Shown here in pieces: positions 9,601-18,900 of a DNA stretch of 64,000 nucleotides. Below the pieces are notes generated by a model. The model had not been told where the DNA came from, ran no database searches, and saw only the letters and a program-made list of their open reading frames with translations. The number at the start of each line of letters is the position of its first letter. Position 1 is the first letter of the stretch. Source of the DNA: JAHQVI01 sp963727575 (GTDB lineage: Bacteria > Pseudomonadota > Alphaproteobacteria > Rhizobiales > Rhodomicrobiaceae); NCBI GenBank assembly GCA_963727575.1, contig CAVSIA010000048.1:78630-142629 (forward strand), read 5' to 3'. The translations under genes and the position numbers were made by a program.

Positions 9601-10296
9601 CGCGACTACCTGCGCAACGACCTTAACCAATATCTCGCCCAGCGCGGTCTTGCCGATCGGGAGCGCCCGCTCGCTCTCGTCCGTATGCATCAGGCCCATA
9701 TCGCCTATAAGAAGGGCGCACTCGCCATGTTCGCGCTCAAGGACGCGATCGGCGCCGACGCCGTAAACCGCGCCTTGCGGCGCTATCTCGACCGCTACCG
9801 GGAACAGGCTGCGCCCTACCCCACTGCCGCCGATTTGATCCAGATCCTGCGCGATGAGGCAGGGCCGGATTATGACGGGCTCATCACCGATCTCTTCGAG
9901 AAGATCACATTCTGGGATCTGCAGGTGATGAGCGCCAATGCGGCGCCGCGGCCGGATGGCAAATGGCGCGTTCGCGTGGTGATCGGCGCCGGCAAAATCG
10001 CAGCCGATGAAACGGGCGCAGAGCAACGTGTCGGGATGCGCGATCTGGTGAGCATCGGCCTGTTTTCGACCGATCCGTTCGCCGATGGCGCGCAGACGCC
10101 CATCGCGCTGGAGAAGCGGCTCGTGACCGGCGCCTTCTTCACCGCCGACTTGGTCACCGACCGCAGGCCCGCCTTTGCCGCGGTCAATCCGGACCTCGCA
10201 CTGATCGAGAAGAACCTCGACAACAACGTCGTCGCGCTTCCGGTCCCGCAATCGCCGCCGAGCAAGAAACCATCCGCTGATAACGCCACTCAGTAA
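6700..10296 (+). CDS. ABC-2 type permease fused to M1-family aminopeptidase domain
   Basis: A 1198-residue protein. The first 560 residues or so hold two sets of about six membrane helices in the ABC-2 permease arrangement. After another hydrophobic stretch (about 560-580) comes an extracytoplasmic gluzincin domain with HEVAHQWW at residues 923-930 and LSETLAEY, in which Glu947 should be the third zinc ligand. The spacing is one residue longer than in classical M1 enzymes, which is normal for this fusion family as I know it. The start is a TTG at 6700 with a CCGGAG ribosome binding site. The ATPase partner is directly upstream. The peptidase appears catalytically complete and probably acts on peptides at the periplasmic face; its substrate is unknown. 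Confidence 0.9.
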   Translation: MIGKTLLFELRYQLRRPAFYLSLLGATGLVFLFVSAFAQRAGDAQALIHLNAPLAVARSLALFALFSLIIPLILFANAALRDVASGMDELVKATPVRMGGLLLSRFIAAFLAATLIYLWAAPATELALHMWWIDPRAVGPVNPLAYVQIYALLLLPNLFVFGAVVFCASVWTRSATVGYGILLLFMVLVIVGTRTGLGKAMPEVGALGDPFGLGAINQLTRYWTPSDQAQNFLPFEGILVWNRALWVGGAFVLLALTMAFLPRTVRGSRAKITDRPSLAAVAIHAPTVRPGQVSVLGQLLMRTRYEAAVAVRSWTFLFILLLLGGGCFIFLAYPDLATTLPLFPVTEIVAPRISGAAAIGGLLLVILLTGEFVWRERSSRVAEILDVTPAPSIVFLGGKLGALMVLIAIYLLLAIVIGIGFQLWRGSYDIALDVYVVFMLFDIGLPLAMYAVLTLFLHMLAPNKYLGHLISVGVVAGWLTASYFGFEDGLVQFGNIPTMPLSVMNGFGHYLTSAIWFSIYWGSITLLLVIAAQLLWVRGTRAPLRARIGAARAALTPAMTGASLAMLAIAIASGGVIYWNTHIRNQYFTTSDAERFQADYERAFAADLRTPQPRITEIDMAVDIDPARRIIASRGTYRLVNHTDAPIETVRVQFNDEYAIETIALDQSRLVAQQRRFNDYVFRPETPLAPGGALTLSFAGQLSSAGFQHGNQATQINGNGTFAHNILFAPWIGVNHALFITDELRRGKQDLPTLVSVDNKGLTDQNRSFLSADADFIRFGVTLSTASDQIALAPGALTRDWQEGGRHFFRYEADRPMPNFWSVLSARYRKAEAKWHDVPLAVYYHPTQGQNVPHMLATMRQALDIYTEAFGPFPHRQLRIAEFPYGQIAQSFPATIAYAEALGFIAADSAYKTLDYVGYITAHEVAHQWWGHQAVPADMPGAQLLSETLAEYSSLLVMEKLYGRDGVRDYLRNDLNQYLAQRGLADRERPLALVRMHQAHIAYKKGALAMFALKDAIGADAVNRALRRYLDRYREQAAPYPTAADLIQILRDEAGPDYDGLITDLFEKITFWDLQVMSANAAPRPDGKWRVRVVIGAGKIAADETGAEQRVGMRDLVSIGLFSTDPFADGAQTPIALEKRLVTGAFFTADLVTDRRPAFAAVNPDLALIEKNLDNNVVALPVPQSPPSKKPSADNATQ

Positions 10297-10732
10297 ATCG
10301 AACCGCTTCAACGCCACCAAGCGTCGATCATCGCCATCACGCCGAGATCGAGGCTTTGCGCAGGATCACGGTGGACGTCGCAACCTTCCGCAGGAGGTGC
10401 CCGGCAAGCGCTCCTCCAAGGCGTTCTTCTGTATAGAACTTTATCGTGTTTTGTAAGCTGCATGACCCCAAGGCGTAATGCTATGATGGGTGCGGCGGTG
10501 GCCGCACATGTATCAAGGTCGCGAACGATATCCGATAAGCAGCCATTCGGGAGTTTCGCCCGCTCGATCGGCGAGCGCGATCCGAGCTGGGCCGGCGCGG
10601 CCAATCCGGAAGCGTGAGATCGAAGGGCGGTGGCTTGCCCGGCCTCGGGAATGATGTGGCGGGGGTTCTGTTTCGGCGCGGCTCGCTCCAGGCCGCGCCA
10701 GGTTTCGCGGTCGTCAGGGTACGGGAGACCCA
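10297..10732. other. Intergenic region without a supported gene
   Basis: About 435 bases between the permease-peptidase gene and the acyl-CoA synthetase gene. A long minus-strand open frame crosses it but is a shadow of coding DNA on both sides. A GGGAGA ribosome binding site for the downstream gene lies at its right end. No terminator with a T-run was found. Confidence 0.4.
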
Positions 10733-12880
10733 ATGAGCAAGTTCCGGCCTGTATATTCCGGCAGCCAGATGCGCCGACTGTTCTCGCCTGAGAGCATCGC
10801 CATCGTCGGCGCTTCGGCGCGCCCTGGCTCGTTCGGCGCACGGACAGTGCAAAACCTGGCCCGCTTCAATGGCGAGCTCCACCTCGTCAATCCGCGCTAT
10901 GAGGAGATCGGCGGCCGCCGCTGCTACGCCTCGATCGCCGATCTGCCGGATGCTCCGGACTGCGCGGTGATCGTCACCGCGAAAGACACCGTCGAACCGC
11001 TCGTCGCCAGCGCGATCGCCGCAGGCGTCGGCGGCATCGTTCTTTATGCATCGGGTTTCGCCGAGTTGGGCGCGGGCGACTATCACGAAGCGCAGACGCG
11101 CCTCGGCCGCATGGCTGCCGAGGCCGGCGTGCCGCTGATCGGTCCGAATGCGATCGGTTTCGTCAATTTCGCGCTCGGCGCGGGCGTCACCTTTCTGACC
11201 GGCCTGGAACTCGAACTCGGCTATGATTGCGCGCCCGGGCGGCGGCGCATCGGCCTCGTCAGCCAGTCCGGCGCGCTCGGCTTCTGCCTCGGCCAGGGGA
11301 TCCGCCACGGGCATTTCTTCTCGCATGTACTCTCTTGCGGCAACTCCGCCGATGTCGACGTCGCCGATGCCGCCAGCTATCTGATCGACGAGCCGTCCTG
11401 CGAGGTGATCACCTGTGTGCTGGAAGGGCTGCCCGACCCGCGGCGGCTCGAGGAGGTCGCCTGGAGAGCCTCCGCCGCGAACAAGCCGCTGCTGGTCTGC
11501 AAGATGGCGCGGGGCGAATCCGGCGCCAGCGCCGCCGCCTCGCATACCGGCTCGCTTGCCGGATCCCACGCTGCTTTCACAACCATGATCGAGCGGGCGG
11601 GCGGCGTTATGATCGACGCATTCGAATCGCTCCTGGAGACAGCGGCCTTTTTCGCCAAGGCCAAGCGGCCGGTCGCCGAAGGCGCCGCCGTGATCGCCAC
11701 GTCCGGAGGCGCAGCCATCCTTGCCGCCGATGCGGCCGACGCGGCGGGCGTGCCGCTTCCCCAGCCTGCCATCGCAGTCCGTGACACGCTCCTCAGCCAC
11801 ATCCCGGAATTCGGCTCGGCGCGCAATCCCTGCGACGTGACCGCGGAAGTGCTGAACAATACCCAGTCGCTGATCGCCTGCGTCAACGCTCTGCTTGAAC
11901 AGGAGGACTACGGCACCCTCGTCGTCCCGCACCCGCTCGCCTATGCCAGCGCATTGCCGCGCATCGCCATTCTCGACGGCCTCGCACGCGATGCAGGCAA
12001 GATCATCTGCAGCGTCTGGCTGTCGCAATGGCTGGAAGGTCCGGGAGCGGAGGAAACCGAGGCCGCGCAGAACCTTGCGCTGTTCCGGTCGATGGGGCGC
12101 TGTTTCGACGCGATCGCCGCGTGGAACCGCTGGCAGCGGCGTGACCGCGCCGGATCTCCGGCTCGCCCCGATACAGGACGTGCCGCGCGGGAGCGCGCCG
12201 CCGGCATTCTGAACGAGGCCGGAGGCCGAATCGTCGGCGAAAAGCAGGCCAAGCAGATCCTCGAACTCTACGGCGTGCCGGTGGTGAGCGAGGCCCTGGC
12301 AACCACTGCACAGGATGCGCGCGAACTGGCCGCGTCCATGCCTCTGCCCCTGGTGATGAAGATCGATTCCCCCGATCTGCCGCATAAAACCGAGATCGGC
12401 GGCGTCGCGCTGAACCTGGCGACGCCGGAAGAGGTAGCGGCGGAATTCGAGGCGATGACGCAGCGCGTGCACGCGGCGCGGCCCGATGCGCGGATCGACG
12501 GGGTGCTTCTCCAGCCGATGGTGCCCAAGGGTGTGGAGATCGTCGTCGGTGCCCGGCACGACCCGGCATTCGGCTCGCTGATCCTCGTCGGCATCGGCGG
12601 CGTGTTGGTCGAATTGCTGCAGGACACGGTGACCGCGCCGGCTCCCGTGACCGCGCGGCAGGCGGCCGACATGCTCCGTAAGCTGAAGATGGCGCGAATT
12701 TTCGACGGCTTCCGCGACCTGCCCGCCGTTGACGTCGAGCGTCTCGCCGATATCGTCACGCGCATCTCGGACTTCGCCGCCGATCACCAAGACCGCATCG
12801 ACGAGCTCGACATCAATCCGCTGATCTGCAACGGCAGCACGATCATCGCGGTCGACGCGCTTATCGTGCGCAAGGGTTGA
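10733..12880 (+). CDS. Acetate--CoA ligase family protein (ADP-forming acyl-CoA synthetase-like)
   Basis: A 715-residue protein joining the alpha and beta parts of NDP-forming acyl-CoA synthetases. Residues 10-135 form a CoA-binding Rossmann domain (IAIVGASARPGSFG). Residues 150-460 form the two flavodoxin-like ligase domains, with the likely phospho-histidine in ASHTGSLAGS near residue 267. From about residue 490 comes an ATP-grasp domain (VMKIDSPDLPHKTEIGG and DELDINPLI). Such enzymes interconvert an acyl-CoA plus ADP and Pi with a free acid, CoA and ATP; the acyl group is not predictable. The ATG at 10733 follows GGGAGACCCA. It is convergent with the giant gene, and a strong hairpin separates them. 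Confidence 0.88.
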   Translation: MSKFRPVYSGSQMRRLFSPESIAIVGASARPGSFGARTVQNLARFNGELHLVNPRYEEIGGRRCYASIADLPDAPDCAVIVTAKDTVEPLVASAIAAGVGGIVLYASGFAELGAGDYHEAQTRLGRMAAEAGVPLIGPNAIGFVNFALGAGVTFLTGLELELGYDCAPGRRRIGLVSQSGALGFCLGQGIRHGHFFSHVLSCGNSADVDVADAASYLIDEPSCEVITCVLEGLPDPRRLEEVAWRASAANKPLLVCKMARGESGASAAASHTGSLAGSHAAFTTMIERAGGVMIDAFESLLETAAFFAKAKRPVAEGAAVIATSGGAAILAADAADAAGVPLPQPAIAVRDTLLSHIPEFGSARNPCDVTAEVLNNTQSLIACVNALLEQEDYGTLVVPHPLAYASALPRIAILDGLARDAGKIICSVWLSQWLEGPGAEETEAAQNLALFRSMGRCFDAIAAWNRWQRRDRAGSPARPDTGRAARERAAGILNEAGGRIVGEKQAKQILELYGVPVVSEALATTAQDARELAASMPLPLVMKIDSPDLPHKTEIGGVALNLATPEEVAAEFEAMTQRVHAARPDARIDGVLLQPMVPKGVEIVVGARHDPAFGSLILVGIGGVLVELLQDTVTAPAPVTARQAADMLRKLKMARIFDGFRDLPAVDVERLADIVTRISDFAADHQDRIDELDINPLICNGSTIIAVDALIVRKG

Positions 12881-12910
12881 GCCCAACGGCAACTCGCAGA
12901 CATATCGAAC

Positions 12911-12943
12911 GACGCAAGCGGGGACAGAGGCCCCGCTTGCGTC
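12911..12943. terminator. 13-bp perfect hairpin between convergent genes
   Basis: A perfect 13-base-pair stem (12911-12923 with 12931-12943) and a 7-base loop, placed between the stops of the acyl-CoA synthetase gene (12880) and the giant minus-strand gene (12951). There is no T-run on either strand, so it is either a GC-rich terminator or an mRNA-end stabiliser used in both directions. Confidence 0.6.
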
Positions 12944-12950
12944 GCGGGTC

Positions 12951-15900
12951 CTACCAGCCGATGTCGTCCAACCCCTGTTCGAGCGCATGGAGCCACGCCT
13001 CGAGCGAGGCATGATTGGCCGTCGTGATGCCCTGCCCGCCGGCATCCATTCCCAGCGCCTGCAGCAGCCGTTCCACGGCCTTGGCCGAAGGCCCGGGGTC
13101 GGTTGCGCCCTGCAGATCGACACGGGCTTTTTCGATCCGCCTAGCACGATCGGCCGTGTAGGTAACGCCGAGATCGAAGATGAGGTTGACCCCGGAGGCG
13201 GTTGCGCCAATCAGGCCGAAATTTCCGCTATTGAGGACGGCCAGCGTGATGGTGTTGCCGGCGGCGCCCATGCCGGAGGCTTCGATTCCCGTGAGCAGAC
13301 GGGTCTGTAGGCGTCCGAACCGGCGGCTCAGCTCCGGATTGATGTTCCCGCGGCCAAAGCGGTTCGCCAACAGCTTTTGCCAGATCATGACCGACTGAGT
13401 TGCGCCGACGGCCAGCGTAAATACGCCTCCGACCGCGCCTGCGATGATCTGAGGCGCACCCGGCGGCAAGGCGGCAACCGTAGCCAACGTCGTCGCTCCG
13501 GCGCCGGTCGCACTGGCGGCGGCCGATGTACTGATAAAGAGGTTTTGCCGCCGGCCTTTCCGGGTCCGGGCATCCAGATCGAGCAGACTGGACGCCTGCA
13601 CGCCCAGCGCCCGGTCTCCCGAAATCTGGCCGATACCGATGACCGCCATCAGAGCATGGTGCGCAAGGGGCATGTCGCCCTTGCTCCAGTCGACATCTTC
13701 GATATTGGCGTGGCCCGGGTCTTCGGTCGCGGCCCATTGCGCCGTTTCACGATAGATATGGTCGGCATCGACATCGAGCTGCATCATCGACGATACGAAT
13801 TCGCCCAGCCGATTTTCGGGGATGCCGATCTCGCGGCCGACATTGACGACATGGTGAGCAAATGCGCTCACGGCGGCGCCGCGGCCGTCTTCGAAGATCG
13901 ACTCCCATACGCGGCGCGACAACTCCTGCCGGTAAAGGCCGCGGCCGAACAGGGCCGCGCGGGCGATACCCGCCGCCGGGCCGACAAAGGGGATAAGGCC
14001 GGCGACAGCACCCGTCGCGGTGGCCGCCGAATTCGGCAGCCATCATCCACCGAGCGCCGGTCTGTTCCGTCCACGGAGAGCCTGCGCCGGTCCCGGTTTG
14101 CGGATCGTCGAGGTTCGGGGTCCGAACCCGCCCGCCAGGCATGGCGCGAGTTTCGAGGCCCTCGATAGCCCCCGGGTCCGTCCCCTCTTCCGCCGGATTT
14201 TCCGCCCGTGCCAGTTCGGCCAATGCCTGTTTGAAGTCCTCGTTGAGGAACTTGTTTGCAATCCACTCGAACTCGATGCCCTGGAACAGCTCCGTACCCA
14301 TTTGGCGCATCTGATCTCGGCCGACGACGATCGGCGTCTCACGCCCGTCGGGCCCAGTGACATGCACACCATTCTGGACGAGGTCGGCCATCTCGTGGCC
14401 CGGCAGCACGCCATCGCCGATCTCATCAGCCTTCTGGCGCAGGACCGTCGCATAATCCCTCAGATCCCGCGCCGCAAGGCCGGCCTGCTCGGTGCCCATT
14501 CGATCCACCAGGCGCGACATCGGCCCACCGTCCGGCGCCTCCATGCTTGCGGCAATACCATCGAGTTCGGCAGCCATGGAGTCGTAGGTCTCGGCATTCA
14601 TCGTCTTGGAGAAGCCGCGATCGGCAAGCCGCTCGAAATTCCGGCGCAGCAGATTGAGGCCGAGTTCACGGTCGTTGCTGGCAAGCTCGACGAAGAACTC
14701 CGTGAGCGTAGTGAGATTTTGCAGATATTGAGAGCGGTTGACCGGCTTCACGGTGTCGGTGCCGAAAATGACATCTTCCGGATGCCGCCTGATGAACTGG
14801 ATCAGCCCTCTCCGGAGACTTGTGTTGGTCGCGAACTGGATACCGTTGTCGTTCCAGGAGATATCGAACTTTGCGCCGGGCGCCGCGCGCTTGACTTCCT
14901 CCATCTTGAGGATCTGCGTGGAGATTTTGTCGCCATAGCCCGCATCGGCGAGCCAGTCCGGCGTGTCCACCAGCCTCAAATCATAGTTCACATAGCGACC
15001 ACCGCCGGCATGGTCGAGGATGATGCTGGCATCCTCATTCTGGGCGAACGGCGAGACAAGATCCAGAAGCGGATCGAGCTTGTTGTAACCATGATCGCTC
15101 GTCGCGACCAGGCGCCCGCCTCCTCTTCCAACCCTTGCGGTACCCCAGTCGGAGTGAATTGAGGTGAGCTTGCCGAATACCGACTGCACGGCCAGCCACC
15201 GTGCGGCAGCCGCCACATGCACCGGATTGTCGAAGTCGAAATCCTCACCGGCAATCCTGAGCTGCGTCGTCACATTCTCTTTCTGCAGCGTCGTTTCGCC
15301 GGCGCCGGTGATCTCGTAATAGTTCTCGGCGAGGTTCTCCAGGAGATAACGCGCCGATGCGCGGATCGGCCGGATCGAAGCCTGTCAGAGACAGGTGCGC
15401 GACCAGCGCGTGACGCGGCTCCTCCTTGGCCAGCGCCTGGATCCGCTTGCCATTCATGGACGCGCCCTCGGGAAGCTGGCCGACCAATTCAGCAAGCCTG
15501 GTGTGATCTTCGAGGAACGCGGCCCGGTCCATGCTTGCGGCAAGCGTCGGATCGTGTCGGGCAACGCCCCGCATCAGCGTCGCCCATTCGGCATAGTTGG
15601 CGCGCATGGTCCGATGTGCATCGATGTGGCGCTGGTCCAGAGCGCGCGCGCCCGCATAGCTCAGCGGCGGACTGTTGGTATGGGTGTAGTGGCCAACACC
15701 GCAGCCTTGCGGGATACCGCAGACGAGCACTTCGGAATAGCGTCCGGCCATATTGACGAGATGCCGGTAGTAATTGCCTTTGCGGGCGTCGTAGCCTTCC
15801 GGATGCGCGTGGCCGTCATGCGCGATGGAGAAGAGCGCACGCACGTAACGGATCACCTTCGGCAATTGCAGCGCGAAGCCGGAAACCGGCGGCGGTGCCG

Positions 15901-18900
15901 CATTCGGCCCGGCATAGAAGCGGTACAGATCGATGAGCGGCGGCGTCTTCTCCGCTACATGCGCGACGCGGTTGTTGTAGAAGCCGCGCAGACCTTCCCG
16001 ATAGGGGCCGAGATTGCCCGTGGTATCTGTCCGTGAGCGGACATCGGCAAGATGGTCCGCACCTGCCGATACGTTCCGCAGGATCCGGGTGGTATTGCCA
16101 TTCGCGTCAACCACGTTCACATAGTTGGCGCGTGTCGTCACGCCAATTGAATTGACGGCGAACCCATCCGGCGATCTGGGCGGATTGAGGTGAATTTCCG
16201 GCTCTGCAGGCGCAGGCGGCGCTGCCTCAAGCGCCGGATACACCGGCCCGGCCGTAAGCTCGAGCGGCCCTTCGCGGCGACCGAACAGGAACGCATCGCC
16301 AGGCGGCACCGGCGGCTGCCCGCCGCCAGTGTCCGCATCCGGCGGAGCCTCGCCTTCCGTCGACGCTTGATGAACAATCGGATCGGTACCGTCAGGATCA
16401 TCCGGGATTTGGCGGCACACGCCGCGATCGCATGCGCTCGTCAAGTCCGAGAGAGAAGATCTCGCCCTCATCTTCGTAGCGCTGAAGCACTGTCTCGAAC
16501 CTGCTCCATGGCCCCTGGATCGCCCTGCAAAGCCGCTCGGAAGAAGGTTTCGTCGCCCAATTGGCGATCGATCATATCCATGATTTGCGTGTCGCGCGGG
16601 CTCACGACCTCATCGAGACCCGCCAGATGATTGGCGACCTCATCGAGTGTCGGTTCCGCCTGGCCCGCCCGCGGATCCCAATGCGCGTTGGAGTCGAGCC
16701 GCCGCATGATAAGGTACTCGACGGCACCATCGTAGAGGCTGAAAGGGTCGCCGAGACCATCGCTGTAGTCGCGAGACGTGCGGCTGTAGGCACCGACCAA
16801 GTCCTGGAAATTCGGGTCAATCAGCTTCCGTGCAACTTGATCACGCACGTAGCTGGCATCCGGTGCGCCCTCGATCTCCGTGCGGAGACCTTCGAATTCA
16901 TCAGGAGTGAGAAGCGCATTGTTCCGATTCTCCGGGAGCCAGGACTGAAACACGTCCTGATAGGCAAACGCCTCGGATTGCACCACGTCCGCCGCAGGGT
17001 CCCAGCCGTGGGGCCCCACAGGGCCTTGCATATTTTGTTGCTGAGGCTGCTGAATCCACCGGATCGGGCCGCGATCGGTTGGCATGAACTCGTCGCCCGA
17101 GAACGGATCGAAATCCCGTGAACCCGCGGCCGGCGGCAACTCGCCAGGAATGACCTGACCCTCGACCACGTTGAGACCATCCCCCGGCGGCAGAGCGAGA
17201 CGCCCGGACTGAAGCTGCGAAGGCCCAGCATCGGTTGCATCATCCGCGCCAAGGGTGGTGACCCGATAGACGCCGTCGCTGCCTCTCTCGCCGGGGATTG
17301 GATCGATGACGTCTGGCGCCGGTTCCTGAGCGCGATCGTATAGGCTAGACGCCCGATATGTGCCGTCTCGGTTGACGCTGAGAAAATGCACGTTCTCCGG
17401 GACCACCATTCCGTCGCGCGCTGCGGTCTCGAAGATCATGATGTCGCGCGGGGTCTCCCCCTGAAGCCTGATGCCATCATCACCCGCTACAAAGCGTTGC
17501 GAAAACAGCGCCGAGTTCGACGTTCGGATCGAGCCCCTCCGGCGTCATGCGCTGCATGAGAAGGGATCCGTCCTCCTGGCGAACTGCAAGCAGATTGACG
17601 CGCCCTTCCGGGTGCATATCCGGAGCCAACGCGCCATCGCGCATCGCATGCGCTCGGGACCCGGCGATGCCGACGCCCATTTGCGCCGCGCCGCCGCCGA
17701 GCAGAAGTACATCCCAGCTCGCGCTGTCGATGCTCCAGTCGGTGAGATCGAGCTGGCCGTTCATCGCCATTTGAGCCAGCGACGTGCCCTGCACGCCGAT
17801 ATCGGCGAGGCCTGTTCCGGTGGCGGTAAAGGCAAGAGCCCGCGGCGCCGATGCGAGGCGAGCGCTGTACAGCGTCGACTGCAGACCTTCACCGAACAGG
17901 TTGGCGCCGACGCCGCGACTGAGCCCGGTGCTGGTCCGGCCAATGCTCGCCAGTGCCGCCTCGTCGGCAAGCGTTGCACCCCGGCCGACATTGGCCAGAG
18001 AAGCCGTCAATGCGACCGGCCGCATCGCGGCAAGACCGGTCACGGTTGCGACGCCGCCAACCCAGAGGCTCGTCGCGGTAGGATCGAACAGGCCGAACCA
18101 GGCCCCCTCGCCGCCGACATTGATCGGATTGAAAGACTGGCCGTGATCGTGCATGTAATCCGGCCTGCTCGCCTGTACGATAGGCACCGTAAGCCATTGC
18201 GGCACCGGCAAGTAGCGGCGCGGCGAGGCCGCCGGTTCCGGCAATCAGCAGACCGCCGCCGATGAGGCCGACGACCGCGGCAGCGCGGTCCGCCCAGGGC
18301 TGGATCTTTTCCCAGGTCGTCGTGATCGCGGCGTCGACACCGTCGAAATTGATATTGTTGACGTGTCCGCTGGCATCGGTGTGCAGCAGCATATCGTCCG
18401 TCGACACCATATAAAGACGCCCCTTGTCGTCGAGGGCGTTGTCCTTCTGGAATTTCTCGAAATCGTCGTATTTCCAGGTAACGTTCGCTCCGTTGGCGGC
18501 GTTCGCCACCACGCTCGGGTCGATGATCACGTCCTCATCGTCGAGGTGCTTACCCGCGCGGCCGGAACCGGCCGTATGGCGGACCGTCTCTTCGCGCGTA
18601 ATTTCGCCGTCGTTATTCTTGTCGCCTTCCACGCGCAGAAGATAGGTGGTCATCACGCCGTCCGTCGGCGAAGCATAGACGGCGGGCGTGACCGTCAGCA
18701 TGGCGTCATCGCCGCCGACGTCCCGGATCCACTCGCGCATCTGGTCGATCTGCTTGCGCTTCTCGGGATCGGTGAACTTGATGTCGCCGAGCCCAGCGGC
18801 GGGATTGTCCACCTCCAGGCGCAGAGCGTCGCCGATCAGATTGACCTGCTTGACTTCGTGGATCTGCGCAAGTTTGCCCGGGTCCGTATATCGCGCCTCG

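Noticed and set aside
10481..13210. 909-codon minus-strand frame opposite the acyl-CoA synthetase
   Set aside because: Long antisense frames are common in GC-rich DNA; the composition is low in hydrophobic order, there is no ribosome binding site, and the plus-strand gene has clear domains.
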